NCBI GenBank assembly: GCA_907163375.1
Contig: CAJQUW010007015.1
Location: 186,001 to 250,000, forward strand
Direction: 5' to 3'
Origin: Prostheceraeus crozeri
Taxonomy: Eukaryota > Platyhelminthes > Polycladida > Euryleptidae
Length of the DNA stretch: 64,000 nucleotides
The notes beneath the pieces are model-generated. The model did no database searches. It had not been told where the DNA came from and saw nothing but the letters and a program-made list of their open reading frames with translations. Position numbers and translations under genes: made by a program. This document shows positions 54,881 through 64,000 of the stretch, one piece after another; positions within the stretch are counted from its first letter, which is position 1, and each line of letters starts with the position of its first letter.

Positions 54881-55655
54881 GTAATTTATCAATAGATGAC
54901 TAAATGCAACTGGCTCATGTTCTGCATGTATGCTATAAATGTATCAGGAAGGCTGCAATTCATCAAGGAATGTGTAATTTCTTATGTAAGGACTGAATTT
55001 TATTTCCGTAACTGTCATAATCTCCAACAGAGAGGAATTTGATGTTTCGCTCGTCATATGATGCAACCGCATCGATGGGTTGCTCACTATCGAAATCTCG
55101 AGATGTCATTGCAATTACTTCTGATGAAACTCTACAAACAACGGATCTCTTGATCAGAATAGAAGACGGTTTCTCAAGACGTTTAGTAAGCATGCATGAA
55201 TAATTGTCTCTGTGGAACGAGCTCGTCCTCTATGGTTCATGCATTCCTGTTTGACTGGACGAGAGGATTTTAATAAAATATCAAACTTAAAATTTCGTGT
55301 TTAGTAAGTCGGTCAAATAAATTGTGTTCAATGAATAGCAGAGAGTAAGTCAACTTACTACAAGAGTACGCAACGCACTGCAGCGCATCTGGATGCCAAT
55401 CAACCATTTATCACAGGATGAAATTAGTTTTGTTTGCAAACTTTTGGATTTAATTTAATGAAAATTATAAATCAAAAGTCGAATGCAGTGAATTAGTTAA
55501 CATTTCACTTTATGTCAGTGAGTTAATAATTATATATGAATGAACTGCCTAGGACGCAACGGAGCTTAACATCAAAGCGTTTTCAAAAATCTTAAACATC
55601 ACTTTGTATTCATCAATAGGTTTCGGTTATCGATCAAGGCTATATCGATCACCTT
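54881..55655. other. Intergenic, nothing recognised
   Basis: AT-rich sequence 3' of the SLC22 gene. Only short chance frames. No repeats or RNA genes identified by eye. Confidence 0.4.
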
Positions 55656-56130
55656 TCTCTGCTTGATCTATTATCGGCTTTTGATAACATTTATCATGAC
55701 ATCATCCTCCGTCGATTGCAAATCAGTTCTGGAGTATAACGGTTCTTGCCGTTCCCTTCAGCGGCTCAATTCCTTCATCACAGATCGAAAGCAAATTGCT
55801 CAATTGGCACATTGTCAGTTTTTGGGTTCCTCTCTCTTCATAATATTCGCCACTGACCTGCACGGGATCATTCCACATCACCGCAAAAATATTTGTAAAA
55901 TATTAATAAATCTCATACATTGAATATGGATATTTTTCCACGGGTTTCCTCACAATGGAACAATATCATCAGAGTCTGCTATTTCATGCAATTCCACTAC
56001 ACTGTCTGAAGCTGCATGCTTATGTTGAAGATCTTCAGGTGCACTGTGGATGTAATCCATCTGAGGCGAAACACCTACAACACGTATGCAAGATTGTGTA
56101 GAAAAAACACAATTTTGGTTGAGTTCCATC
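55656..56130 (+). pseudogene. LINE reverse-transcriptase fragment
   Basis: Translations in shifting frames give FDNIYHDIILRRLQ, LNSFITDRKQIAQLAHCQ, LFIIFATDLHGIIPHH and LHAYVEDLQVHC. These follow the order of a non-LTR reverse transcriptase (FD.V.H..LL..L; FI..R.Q.V; G.VLGPLLF..Y..DL; YADD). The catalytic region is lost and the copy is heavily frameshifted. A CR1/Jockey-like LINE is the likely source. Confidence 0.5.
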
Positions 56131-56420
56131 CAATGTTTTTTTCAACGTGCAACTGAATGCAATTTGTGCAGCTCTAAATTCATATGTGTACCGACAGTTG
56201 TTTCTCTTGATTTGTGCACTTGAAAAATTGTAATAAAGAAAATAGGTAAATTAAAAACTTATCAGAAAGTCGAGTAGATGTCAAGATATGAATGACAGTT
56301 ACATAAATTGCGGTATAGTAAACAGATATTAAGACATGACTATTGGCTGAAAATTGAAATTTGCAAAAATATTGAACTTTATGATTGCTTGTCAAATGTG
56401 AGAATTTATTTAAATATTAG

Positions 56421-56905
56421 TTGCACTGTGCTCTAGGTGTAGATTTGGAGAGATCTGATTTCTACGTTGGCCAAACTAGAGATTTTATGCGTAATAGGCT
56501 TACCTTCCATCGCCAATCTGTGCCCTTTGCAAGGAAATTGTCTACAAAGATGCGTGGTATACAAAGCCATAGAAAAATCGGGAAATTCAGAAAAAGTATA
56601 TTTTTGGCTTGTGTGAAGGTGATTTTAAAGGAATATATCATGATCATACGAACTCATTTAACAACGAGAAATACAAACATGAAGCATCACTATCAAATTA
56701 TATAAGGAATTTGAAAGAAGGAAACAAACAATTTAACATCATGTGGAAAATTCATGGAGAAATACAAACCATATAAAAGTCGAAATCGACATTGCAATTC
56801 GTGTCTGACTGAGAAGTATCATATCGCTGTGACAAAATCTGAGACATTGATCAATCTGAAAAATGAAATAATCTCCACATGAATACATCGAAGGAATTTT
56901 TTACT
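56421..56905 (+). pseudogene. Penelope-like element 3' fragment (GIY-YIG endonuclease)
   Basis: DFYVGQTRDFMRNRLTFHRQ fits the GIY-YIG motif (YVGQT..F..R...HR). Downstream translations give LSNYIRNLKEGNKQFNIMW and CNSCLTEKYHIAV...NLKNEIISTC, the end pattern of Penelope-like endonucleases (C..CL.EK..I......LN.RNE..STC). Broken; reverse transcriptase not present here. Confidence 0.55.
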
Positions 56906-57082
56906 CTGTGAGCTATGATACAACTATGCTTTTTGAATTCCATATCATGCATAATATCACTTCTACTTTGAAATTCCTTCTATATTTATTGATGTCTGAT
57001 GATCGGTTGTAAGCTTATTAAAGTCCGTGAAACTTCGAGTTACTTCCAGTAAATATTGTTCTGATCTATCTACATCTATATC

Positions 57083-58483
57083 TACAGTCTTGGCAAAAAG
57101 TCTGTTGACAAAACAAGATTTTTTGAAAATTTCAAAGTCTGATCCAATAAGACGCTAGAAATGAAAACAATGCTTTCCAATTATAGATTTGTATAGTGTA
57201 GGAGTGACAGATGTAAGAACAAATAAATTCAGCGGCCATACTTCCTTTTAATTCGCTTCAGGCTAATATTTGGTGGGTCCTCCATTGTTCTTCAGAACCC
57301 ATCTGACACGATCCAGCATGCTGTCTACATGCTTCTTTCAAGTCTCCTGGTTGATTTCGCGGCACCTGACATAAAGAATGACTTCGTAAAGATGCGCCAT
57401 GCTTGTAGACTTGCGTTCCGCCACCTTGGGTTTCAACATCTCCCAAGGATTTTCCTGCGGATTTAAACCTAGACTATTCCCACGCCACAGAGGGAGCACT
57501 ATAGCTGTATATTGCTGCAACCATCTTCCGACACTTGCTGCTCCTATGCCACCGCAACTCACCATGCATGAAAATTGTAGTTTTCTTTTCTCCTTCATTG
57601 GCAAAAGACGATCCTGTAGCATCTCGCTGATTAGCTGCCTTCATCGTGGTATTTGGAGGAAGAATCCCCAAATTGTTGCGTCCCGAAGCAATGATACTAC
57701 CCCAAACCATCACACATGGTGAGTGATTCACAGCTTCAAGACAGTTGCGTGGTTCGCATCGAGTACCAGCAGGCTGACGAACGAACGTTGCACCTATATT
57801 TCCTTGCTGTCTTTCAGTGGTCTCATCGCTCCATAGAACTTGCTTCCACATTTCGGTTGTCCAATCTCTCACACGTTGGCAGAAATTGATTCGGTCTCGA
57901 AGACTCTTTTCGGGCAACAGGGGCTTTTTGCCTTGAAGGATTCTTGCTCTTGAATTGATTCTTTTCTGAGGTCTATGTCTCACAGTACGTGGTGCTACAG
58001 GAATAGGTAAGGAGGCTGATAGATTTCTTATAGAAGTCGTTGTCATAGCAGTTGTGTTTCAGAAGACGGTCGGTCTGGGAGAAGTCACGCTTGGTCTGCC
58101 ACATCTAGGACGGGATGAGAAGTCACCTGTCTCTCGGAACCGTTTCAGAGTAACATGTACAGTTTTCCGTAAAACACATAATCCTCTTGTATTGGCAAAC
58201 TACTTCATGCCAGAGTCCGATAAAGTAACAACTTTTGCACGCGTTGTCTCACTGAACTCCATCGAAATGAATGAAAAAGACGGCCGTGAATTTTGTCACA
58301 TTCGATTTCACATTTAATTTGAAATAAATTGTCTAACAATAATCTCTCAAAAGTCTGACAATAAGCTCAAAAACATCAGCCTCAACATTCATTGTATACC
58401 AGAAGTTTTATAAATAACGAATCGTGATTTGCAATGCAAAATGTGAACGAATTTATGTCAAAAAGTTTTTTGCCAAGGCTGTA
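57083..58483 (-). mobile_element. Dead Tc1-like DNA transposon
   Basis: About 1.4 kb between inverted ends TACAGTCTTGGCAAAAAG (57,083) and, on the other strand, TACAGCCTTGGCAAAAAA (58,483), beginning at TA as expected for Tc1/mariner. The minus-strand transposase is readable in pieces: a DNA-binding part near 58,300-58,060, then CQRVRDWTTEMWKQVLWSDET with the first catalytic Asp at ~57,820, PCVMVWGSIIASGRNNL, and near 57,470 SLGLNPQENPWEMLKPKVAER, where the third catalytic residue of the S.DLNPIE motif is replaced by Gln (NPQ-E). Frames change near 57,600. Inactive. Confidence 0.8.
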
Positions 58484-59382
58484 TATCTACTATATACAGT
58501 TGGCCATAAAACATGGCTGCGTATTTTCTAACTCTTTTCTTTCTTGAATTTAGAGACACTTCCTGTTCGCGTACAGTCACGAAATCTTGACTGCCTTTAG
58601 ACAATGCCCTGAAGATGGGATTTCAAACTTCACTGTTCAAAAATGATCCTTCTTGGAATTGATGGGTCTATATTATCTCAGTAGGCATTTAAATAACCAA
58701 GAATAAAAAAATCCGTCAGTGCTCCGAATAAAGCTATTTGCAACTAAGTTTTTGTTACTAGGAATACACTATAACATTTACTTTTAAAAACCATTAAGCA
58801 TTAAATGCATGAATAGTTAGAATAGTGGAAGATAGCTCACCTTTTCGTCATTTTTCAAAATTGATGTTTTTATTTAGTTTAACTGCTTATATATGCTTTA
58901 AATTATAGCAAAATTTGTTAGCAGGGAACATAGAGGTACCATTGTTATATATCTTCCATCGTAATTACGCAAACTGCATGTCGTGTACCGTGTCAAACGT
59001 GTCATGTATTTAAATATCCATTGAGATGAAATGGGTTAAGAAGACATCATAGAGATACAAACAAGCAAACATCAAAACACACCCTCATCATGCTTTAGCT
59101 AACAAAATAAATCGTAAAGGTAGAGTCCTAATAAGAAGTGTGATTGCGATCGGGATAGATTTTGATGACAAAGAGACATAATGGAAGAACGATAATAAAT
59201 GACGTGTTTGATCGGATGGCGTTGCGTAATTAGTGTGATAATGGCGTTAATGAGAACGAGGACTTACGTCACGGTTCATTCCTAAATTTTATCTGTTTGA
59301 TTTTAATTTTGCTAATTACTTTATCTTACTATTTTCCCAGCAAAGACAAGATTGCCAGCGGTCTAAAATCTAATGTTGTTTT
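58484..59382. other. Intergenic, nothing recognised
   Basis: AT-rich DNA with no coding frame of interest. TATATACAGTTGGCCATAAAACATGG at 58,491 resembles the outer end of a Tc1-type element, but no partner end was found nearby. Confidence 0.35.
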
Positions 59383-59643
59383 GTGACCATTTTGACTTGC
59401 GGTAGGTACATCGCCGCTACAAAACGCCATCTTGACACTCGCATCGCTGAGCATCGCCGGATAAGTCCTGTACCGACAGAAGTGTCCATACATGAACACA
59501 GTTCAAACAAAATGAATTTCAAGGTCATAGGTCGGCACAAGATGCCCTTTATTCTAGAATCAATATTTATTGAGCAAGACACAAAATGCCTGTCCAATGA
59601 ACGGAATGGATCTCACTCGCTCTACCTCGGATTGTCTGACTGA
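59383..59643 (+). pseudogene. GIY-YIG fragment of another Penelope-type element
   Basis: CGRYIAATKRHLDTRIAEHRRI...SIHEHSSN...FKVIGR follows the pattern YIG.T.R.L..RI.EH......I..H...H....F, with the usual ST/SP serine replaced by Ala. Short, one exon-like frame. It precedes the Penelope-like element below and may belong to a second family. Confidence 0.45.
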
Positions 59644-59810
59644 TGATGGCAATTGTAAATTTTGTTCAATGCCATGCTTTTAGCGATTTTCATATAAAAG
59701 GCGAATTTTACTTCATTTTAAACGATTTGTCCGCTGAAACATGTTTCAGAAACATGTCAGCACTGAAACATGTTTCTAGAGTGCTCAATATCCTGCGTAC
59801 AGAGCCTATT

Positions 59811-62366
59811 AATAATAAAAAGTTTGGAAAAGACCTTCTTTCGTAACTATAAGTACTTTTAGTTTCAAGGCGAACCAATCATTATACGAGTTAACAAAAG
59901 AAGTGATATAATTTTTAAATTTTAAAGTCACATTAGTAGAAGTCTCACTGCTGGGAAGTTCATAGAAGTTAAGTTATGTAGAAGTTAAGTTATGTAGAAA
60001 ATATCTTAGGTAGGCCAACATAGAATTTTTACTTGATGGCAGAAAGTTGGAACTTTTTCCTATGTCTGCAGGTTGATATTATTTCATTCCTTTTGTTTAG
60101 CATGTTGCTGTTGTATTTTGTCAGTATGTGATATTTTTCTGCTTGACATAATGAACAAAATATCGTGTACCACTTTTATACTTCTTTGATTGTTCCAATA
60201 TTTCCCATTTGACTGTAAAAGATTTTTCATTTTCTTTCAGGGACCAGATGTGCTTCGACAGTGTTGTTTCATTCATATATTGATAGTTTGAGAAAGATTT
60301 TTTATGATTATCGAATCGTGACTTGAACTCATCTTCTATTTGGCCAATATATGTTTTCGTTTCATTTTCACTTGTGACCGTAGCTTGATAAACGATGCAC
60401 TTTTGCAACCATTCTCCATTCATTGGGCAAGCAGTCTTATTTCGGCAGTTGTATTTTCTCAAATGTTGATCCTCATTTTCTTTTGAAGTCAGGAGTTTAT
60501 TGTTGTGTTGTTTGATCAATTGGCCCATGTTCGGCATACAACTGTAACTGACCTTGATTGTGTTTCGATTAGATAGTTTTCGGTACCGATGACATCTTGT
60601 GTGCTACCATGACCACTATTTTTCAGAGCATTTTGGTAATGTTTTTTTTACTTTGTCAAATTCAGTTTTATCAGATGTTAAGGCTGTTAACCGTTTTTCG
60701 ATCATTTTTGGCAGATTGTTTAGAATCGTTGGTGGGTTGATTTCAGTTTTTTTCACATACATCGTTGTATTATTTGGTTTTGCATAGCCTGTAGTTAGGT
60801 CGAAATGAATGTCCAAAAATTCTGTTGCTTTGATATTGCATTCAACTGTGATTTTTAAGTTGTACTTCTTGAATATTTCGATTGTATCTTTCCTTGCTCG
60901 ATCGCTTTCAGGACCTGATGCCTTCTTCACAATTGCTAGTCCATCGTCTCAGTAAAGTCCAATATTATGAATTCCAAATTTGTTTGTCAACTCAGATAGG
61001 AAAAATAAACCAACCAACTCACACATTTCTGCTCCGTCAAAACTCCTTGAGTTACGTCGAATAATTCTTGCTTTGTTTCTCTTGATCCAAATGTCAGTAT
61101 TGTCAAATAGCAATGATTTTCTTGCATGCAAAATTGTATTTATCTCGAGTTCGGTAATAGAGGTGAATTGCTTTGCAAACTCTATACTTTTCATCAGGAG
61201 ATCTTTCGTATGGACGACTAAAAGTCGACTATATAGAATTTTATGAACTTGAAGTTGGGTTTATCATCAATTGACTTGTACCAATCTATAACTGAAGATG
61301 ATTGTTTCCATTGAAGGACGTTTGTTGCCTTGCGTATTGTGTTGTTGTGCTTATCTAATATATGTTTGCTGATTAAACCAATCTCAGACTTGGCAGGATT
61401 GATGAGTCTGCACTTCAACGTGTTTGGAAAATTATCCTTATGATCTTTAAAAGTCAAAAATGCTGGTTTTTGAGAATACTGTTCCATGCGGTTATCGATT
61501 CGATAAGTTTTGGCAACTTCCTTGTCTTCTTTCTTGATCTCATTCGTTTGTAGACAGTCATTTTTCTTGTAAGCTTGTGTACTATTGTCATTTAATGTTT
61601 TGCAATAGACTTCTTTTGAAATTTCATAAACATTATTCGTTTTGTCAGCAAAAACAATAACTTTGCTTGATTGTTGAATGGTTTTCTTATCACGGTTCAA
61701 CTCAGATAAAAATTCATTATTCCATGTTTTGTACTCTACATTTTGAATTAGTTCGCATATTAATTGTTCGAATGATTTCAAATGTTCATCTGATGGCGGG
61801 CATTTGTTAGCTTCAAGTCCAAATTTTTGCATGGGATTTCAATCACCGCTCGGGTGACAGTGAAAATATGAGATATAACCAAGATGACAATGTAGGAAGA
61901 AAACGAACAAGGAAAATAATATGGTTTAATCTGGTCCCTGAAAGAAAATGAAAAATCTTTTATAGTCAAATGGGAAATATTGGAACAATCAAAGAAGTAT
62001 AAAAGTGGTACACGATATTTTGTTCATTATGTCAAGCAGAAAAATATCACATACTGACAAAATACAACAGCAACATGCTAAACAAAAGGAATGAAATAAT
62101 ATCAACCTGCAGACATAGGAAAAAGTTCCAACTTTCTGCCATCAAGTAAAAATTCTATGTTGGCCTACCTAAGATATTTTCTACATAACTTAACTTCTAC
62201 ATAACTTAACTTCTATGAACTTCCCAGCAGTGAGACTTCTACTAATGTGACTTTAAAATTTAAAAATTATATCACTTCTTTTGTTAACTCGTATAATGAT
62301 TGGTTCGCCTTGAAACTAAAAGTACTTATAATTACGAAAGAAGGTCTTTTCCAAACTTTTTATTAT
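59811..62366 (-). mobile_element. Penelope-like retroelement with inverted terminal repeat
   Basis: Minus-strand element. Order: N-terminal/RT part (61,832-61,218: FLTFKDHKDNFPNTLKCRLINPAKSEIG, VIDWYKSI..FIKFYIVDF), RT palm (61,194-60,949), DDGLAIV followed by FLDIHFDLTTG (60,930-60,616), and a GIY-YIG endonuclease (60,537-60,121: CIVYQATVTSENETKTYIGQIEDEFKSRFDNHKKSF). The frame is broken several times, including next to the DDG motif. The 3' tail (59,811-60,246) is repeated in inverted orientation at the 5' side (61,931-62,366), ~436 bp each and nearly identical. Inverted flanking copies are known for Penelope-like elements. Confidence 0.8.
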
Positions 62367-62533
62367 ATATGTATATATACACTCAAGGAAAAAATAAAGT
62401 ACCCGGTTAGACATTTAACTTTATTTCGAAAACAACAAGACAATATGCACTACTTGTGCTTCAGAGTCGATCACAGAAACAATATCAATACACGTATAAA
62501 GTCACGAAATGCGTACTAGTACATAGAAAACAG

Positions 62534-63561
62534 TCAAAATCTCGTAAAATCACCTTCAGCATCCGGTACTGCTTCTACGCGATCACGCATTGAACTGATA
62601 AGAGAAGCTCGATAATTGAAATCATCCATCAGTTCATTCCAAATGACATCAAGCGTAGCAAAGAGTTGGTCACTGTCTTCTGAGTCCTCATATTCTCTTT
62701 GGAGTTTTAGTTCCATCTGTGCCCATCCACACGTTCGATGGGATTCATGTCGGGACTAAATGCAGCCCAGTCTAAGGTAGGGATTCCATTGTGTTGAAGG
62801 AACAGTTTCGTCCGGTTCGCCGAATGTATCGGTGCATTGTCTTGCTGGAAGATGCCACCTGCTTGAGTGATTATATTCCATACTGGAAGAAGATTACCTT
62901 CAAGGATGTCGATGTACTTTTGTGCATCCAATCTCTCTTGAATTCTCACCAGGCTCGTATGTCCATTACTTGAGAATGCACCCCACACCATTACATGCGC
63001 GACAGATCTGTTCGGAGTACGGCAGACGTAGCGATCCGTGTACCGATCTATCGATCGACGGACACACTGTACTCGTGACTGACCGAAGCAGAATTTCGAT
63101 TCGTCAGAAAACACCACTTTCTTCCACCTCGTCAAAGTCCACGATGACTTTTCTGTAGCCCATTCCAATCTGCGATGTTCATGATCTGCTGTCAAGGCTG
63201 TCTTTCTAGCTGGTGTAAATGCCTTGAGACAACCGCTCAGCAATCGATTTGTTACGGTCCTTCTGGTGCATTCTAGATTTAGGTTTTGCTTAATTACTCT
63301 GGCAGAGCAAAAAGGATGGTTCGAAGAGAAAGTTAAAATTTCCTCGTCATCTTCAGTTGTACTTTTCCTACGGCCACAAGAAGCTCGATTGGTTGCTTTA
63401 GCATCTCCACCAGCTGATAGCCTCTGTAGGTACTTTCTGACTGTGTTCTCTGATATCTCGAGGCACTCAGCAATTTTAGGTCTTGAAAAATTCGCATGAA
63501 ACTTTAAGGCGTAGATTTGACCTCTCTGGAATTCAGTCAAGTCGCATCCACGTGTCGCCAT
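62534..63561 (-). pseudogene. Tc1-like transposase with one frameshift
   Basis: About 340 residues in two frames. Helix-turn-helix N terminus (LTEFQRGQIYALKF..NFSRPKIAECLEISENTVRKYLQRL), a GRRKSTTEDDEEIL hook, then the DDE core: SDESKF (Asp), QQDNAPIHSA (Asp) and SPDMNPIER (Glu), with 34 residues between the last two (DD34E, the Tc1 type). After NPIERV the frame shifts near 62,727, by what looks like two extra bases. The C terminus continues as MELKLQREYEDSEDSDQL to 62,534. One frameshift makes it inactive, but it is otherwise well preserved, so the copy is fairly young. Confidence 0.85.
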
Positions 63562-64000
63562 GACTAATTTGCTAATGCTACGATACTGTCAATGATTGTG
63601 GTGTATGTAGCTAGCGGATTGAACAGAGTACAGCTCGGTATGCATGAAAGTACAATGAATGGAATCACAGCATTAGGCCCCTCAGCTACACTGAAAGCAA
63701 AGCAAACACGAGCGTCCCAAGCGTCTCGAGTAACCACAGAATTCGACAGGTCGTCTCTTCTTCTGTTTGACTAGAAGGGAAACATTGGAACATGTAACGT
63801 TAATGAAATGGCACAATCTGCTGACTAAATGCCATAGCAATTGAACAATGAACAGCCAGTTCAACATTAAACACGTCACATTGTGCAAAGTTTCAGTGAC
63901 TCTTATCAACCGGATCACACAGCAAAGAGACACAGTCAATGACAAGTTCTACAGAGAAGTTTGTGAACGTTTTTTCATGCGCCTGCTAACTTTTTTGAAA
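63562..64000. other. 5' flank of the Tc1-like transposase, nothing else recognised
   Basis: No coding frame of interest. Probably the untranslated 5' part of the Tc1-like element; its second inverted end is not visible. Confidence 0.35.

Larger units (their letters stand above)
62380..64000 (-). mobile_element. Tc1-like DNA transposon, right end outside the window
   Basis: Left inverted end CACTCAAGGAAAAAATAAAGTACCC begins at 62,380 after TA, abutting the Penelope-like element. The transposase runs on the minus strand from 63,561. No matching inverted end was found before 64,000, so the element probably extends beyond the window. Confidence 0.65.

Noticed and set aside
57399-58317. Plus-strand frames of 87-107 residues across the Tc1 element
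   Set aside because: They are antisense to the recognisable degraded transposase.
58491-58520. Possible Tc1-type terminal sequence (CAGTTGGCCATAAAA)
   Set aside because: No inverted partner seen within several kilobases.
59811-62366. LTR retrotransposon
   Set aside because: The flanking repeats are inverted, not direct, and the coding part has a GIY-YIG endonuclease and Penelope-type RT, not gag-pol.

Overview
The window comes from an AT-rich animal genome, most likely an arthropod or other invertebrate. The host evidence is a split organic-cation-transporter-like gene (SLC22 family), Tc1-type DNA transposons with TA-flanked ends, and degraded Penelope-like and LINE reverse-transcriptase remnants. 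Putative introns of 59-67 bp also fit such a host. Most of the window is not host sequence. It is a stack of fossil Polinton/Maverick-type virus-like elements.

Layout. (1) 1-~7,851: an old Polinton, here called C, cut by the window's left edge, with traces of major capsid protein, maturation protease and penton-like protein, then small accessory genes and a hairpin-rich, G-tract-bearing end. (2) ~7,850-10,283: flanking DNA with faint retroelement traces. (3) 10,284-10,541: first exon of the SLC22 gene. (4) 10,542-53,380: a second Polinton, A, inserted inside that exon. It starts AG, ends CT and is flanked by the 6-bp target duplication GACAAC. A is about 23.1 kb once the nested element is discounted. 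(5) 10,916-30,596: a third, younger Polinton, B (19,681 bp, terminal inverted repeats of about 757 bp, 6-bp duplication GGGACC), sitting inside A's left terminal repeat. (6) 53,387-54,880: the rest of the SLC22 gene, itself frameshifted. (7) 54,881-64,000: LINE trace, Penelope-type endonuclease fragments, a dead Tc1 element, a Penelope-like element with a 0.44-kb inverted copy of its tail, and the start of another Tc1-like element.

B is very AT-rich and looks whole. It has protein-primed DNA polymerase B, two P-loop ATPases (one membrane-anchored), major capsid and penton-like proteins, an adenovirus-type protease, amphipathic minor virion proteins, a fibre-like protein, and an integrase fused to a parvovirus-like phospholipase A2 domain. 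A and C form a different, related pair with the same gene order. A carries polymerase, integrase with chromodomain, ATPase, capsid, protease and two penton-like paralogues. It also carries an unusual accessory set: a TATA-binding-protein homologue, a PC4-like pair, an exonuclease-like protein, two RING-like proteins and three small-protein families shared with C.

The most interesting signal is in A and C. Their short genes have a TATA box 39-45 nt before the ATG, A encodes its own TBP-like protein, a ~145-bp structured repeat with stable tetraloop hairpins follows the stop codons, and two A genes place a 67-bp intron immediately after the ATG. Together this looks like a self-contained, nucleus-adapted transcription programme of a virus-like element. 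All three elements are treated as fossils; A and C are broken and B looks intact at the level of reading frames.
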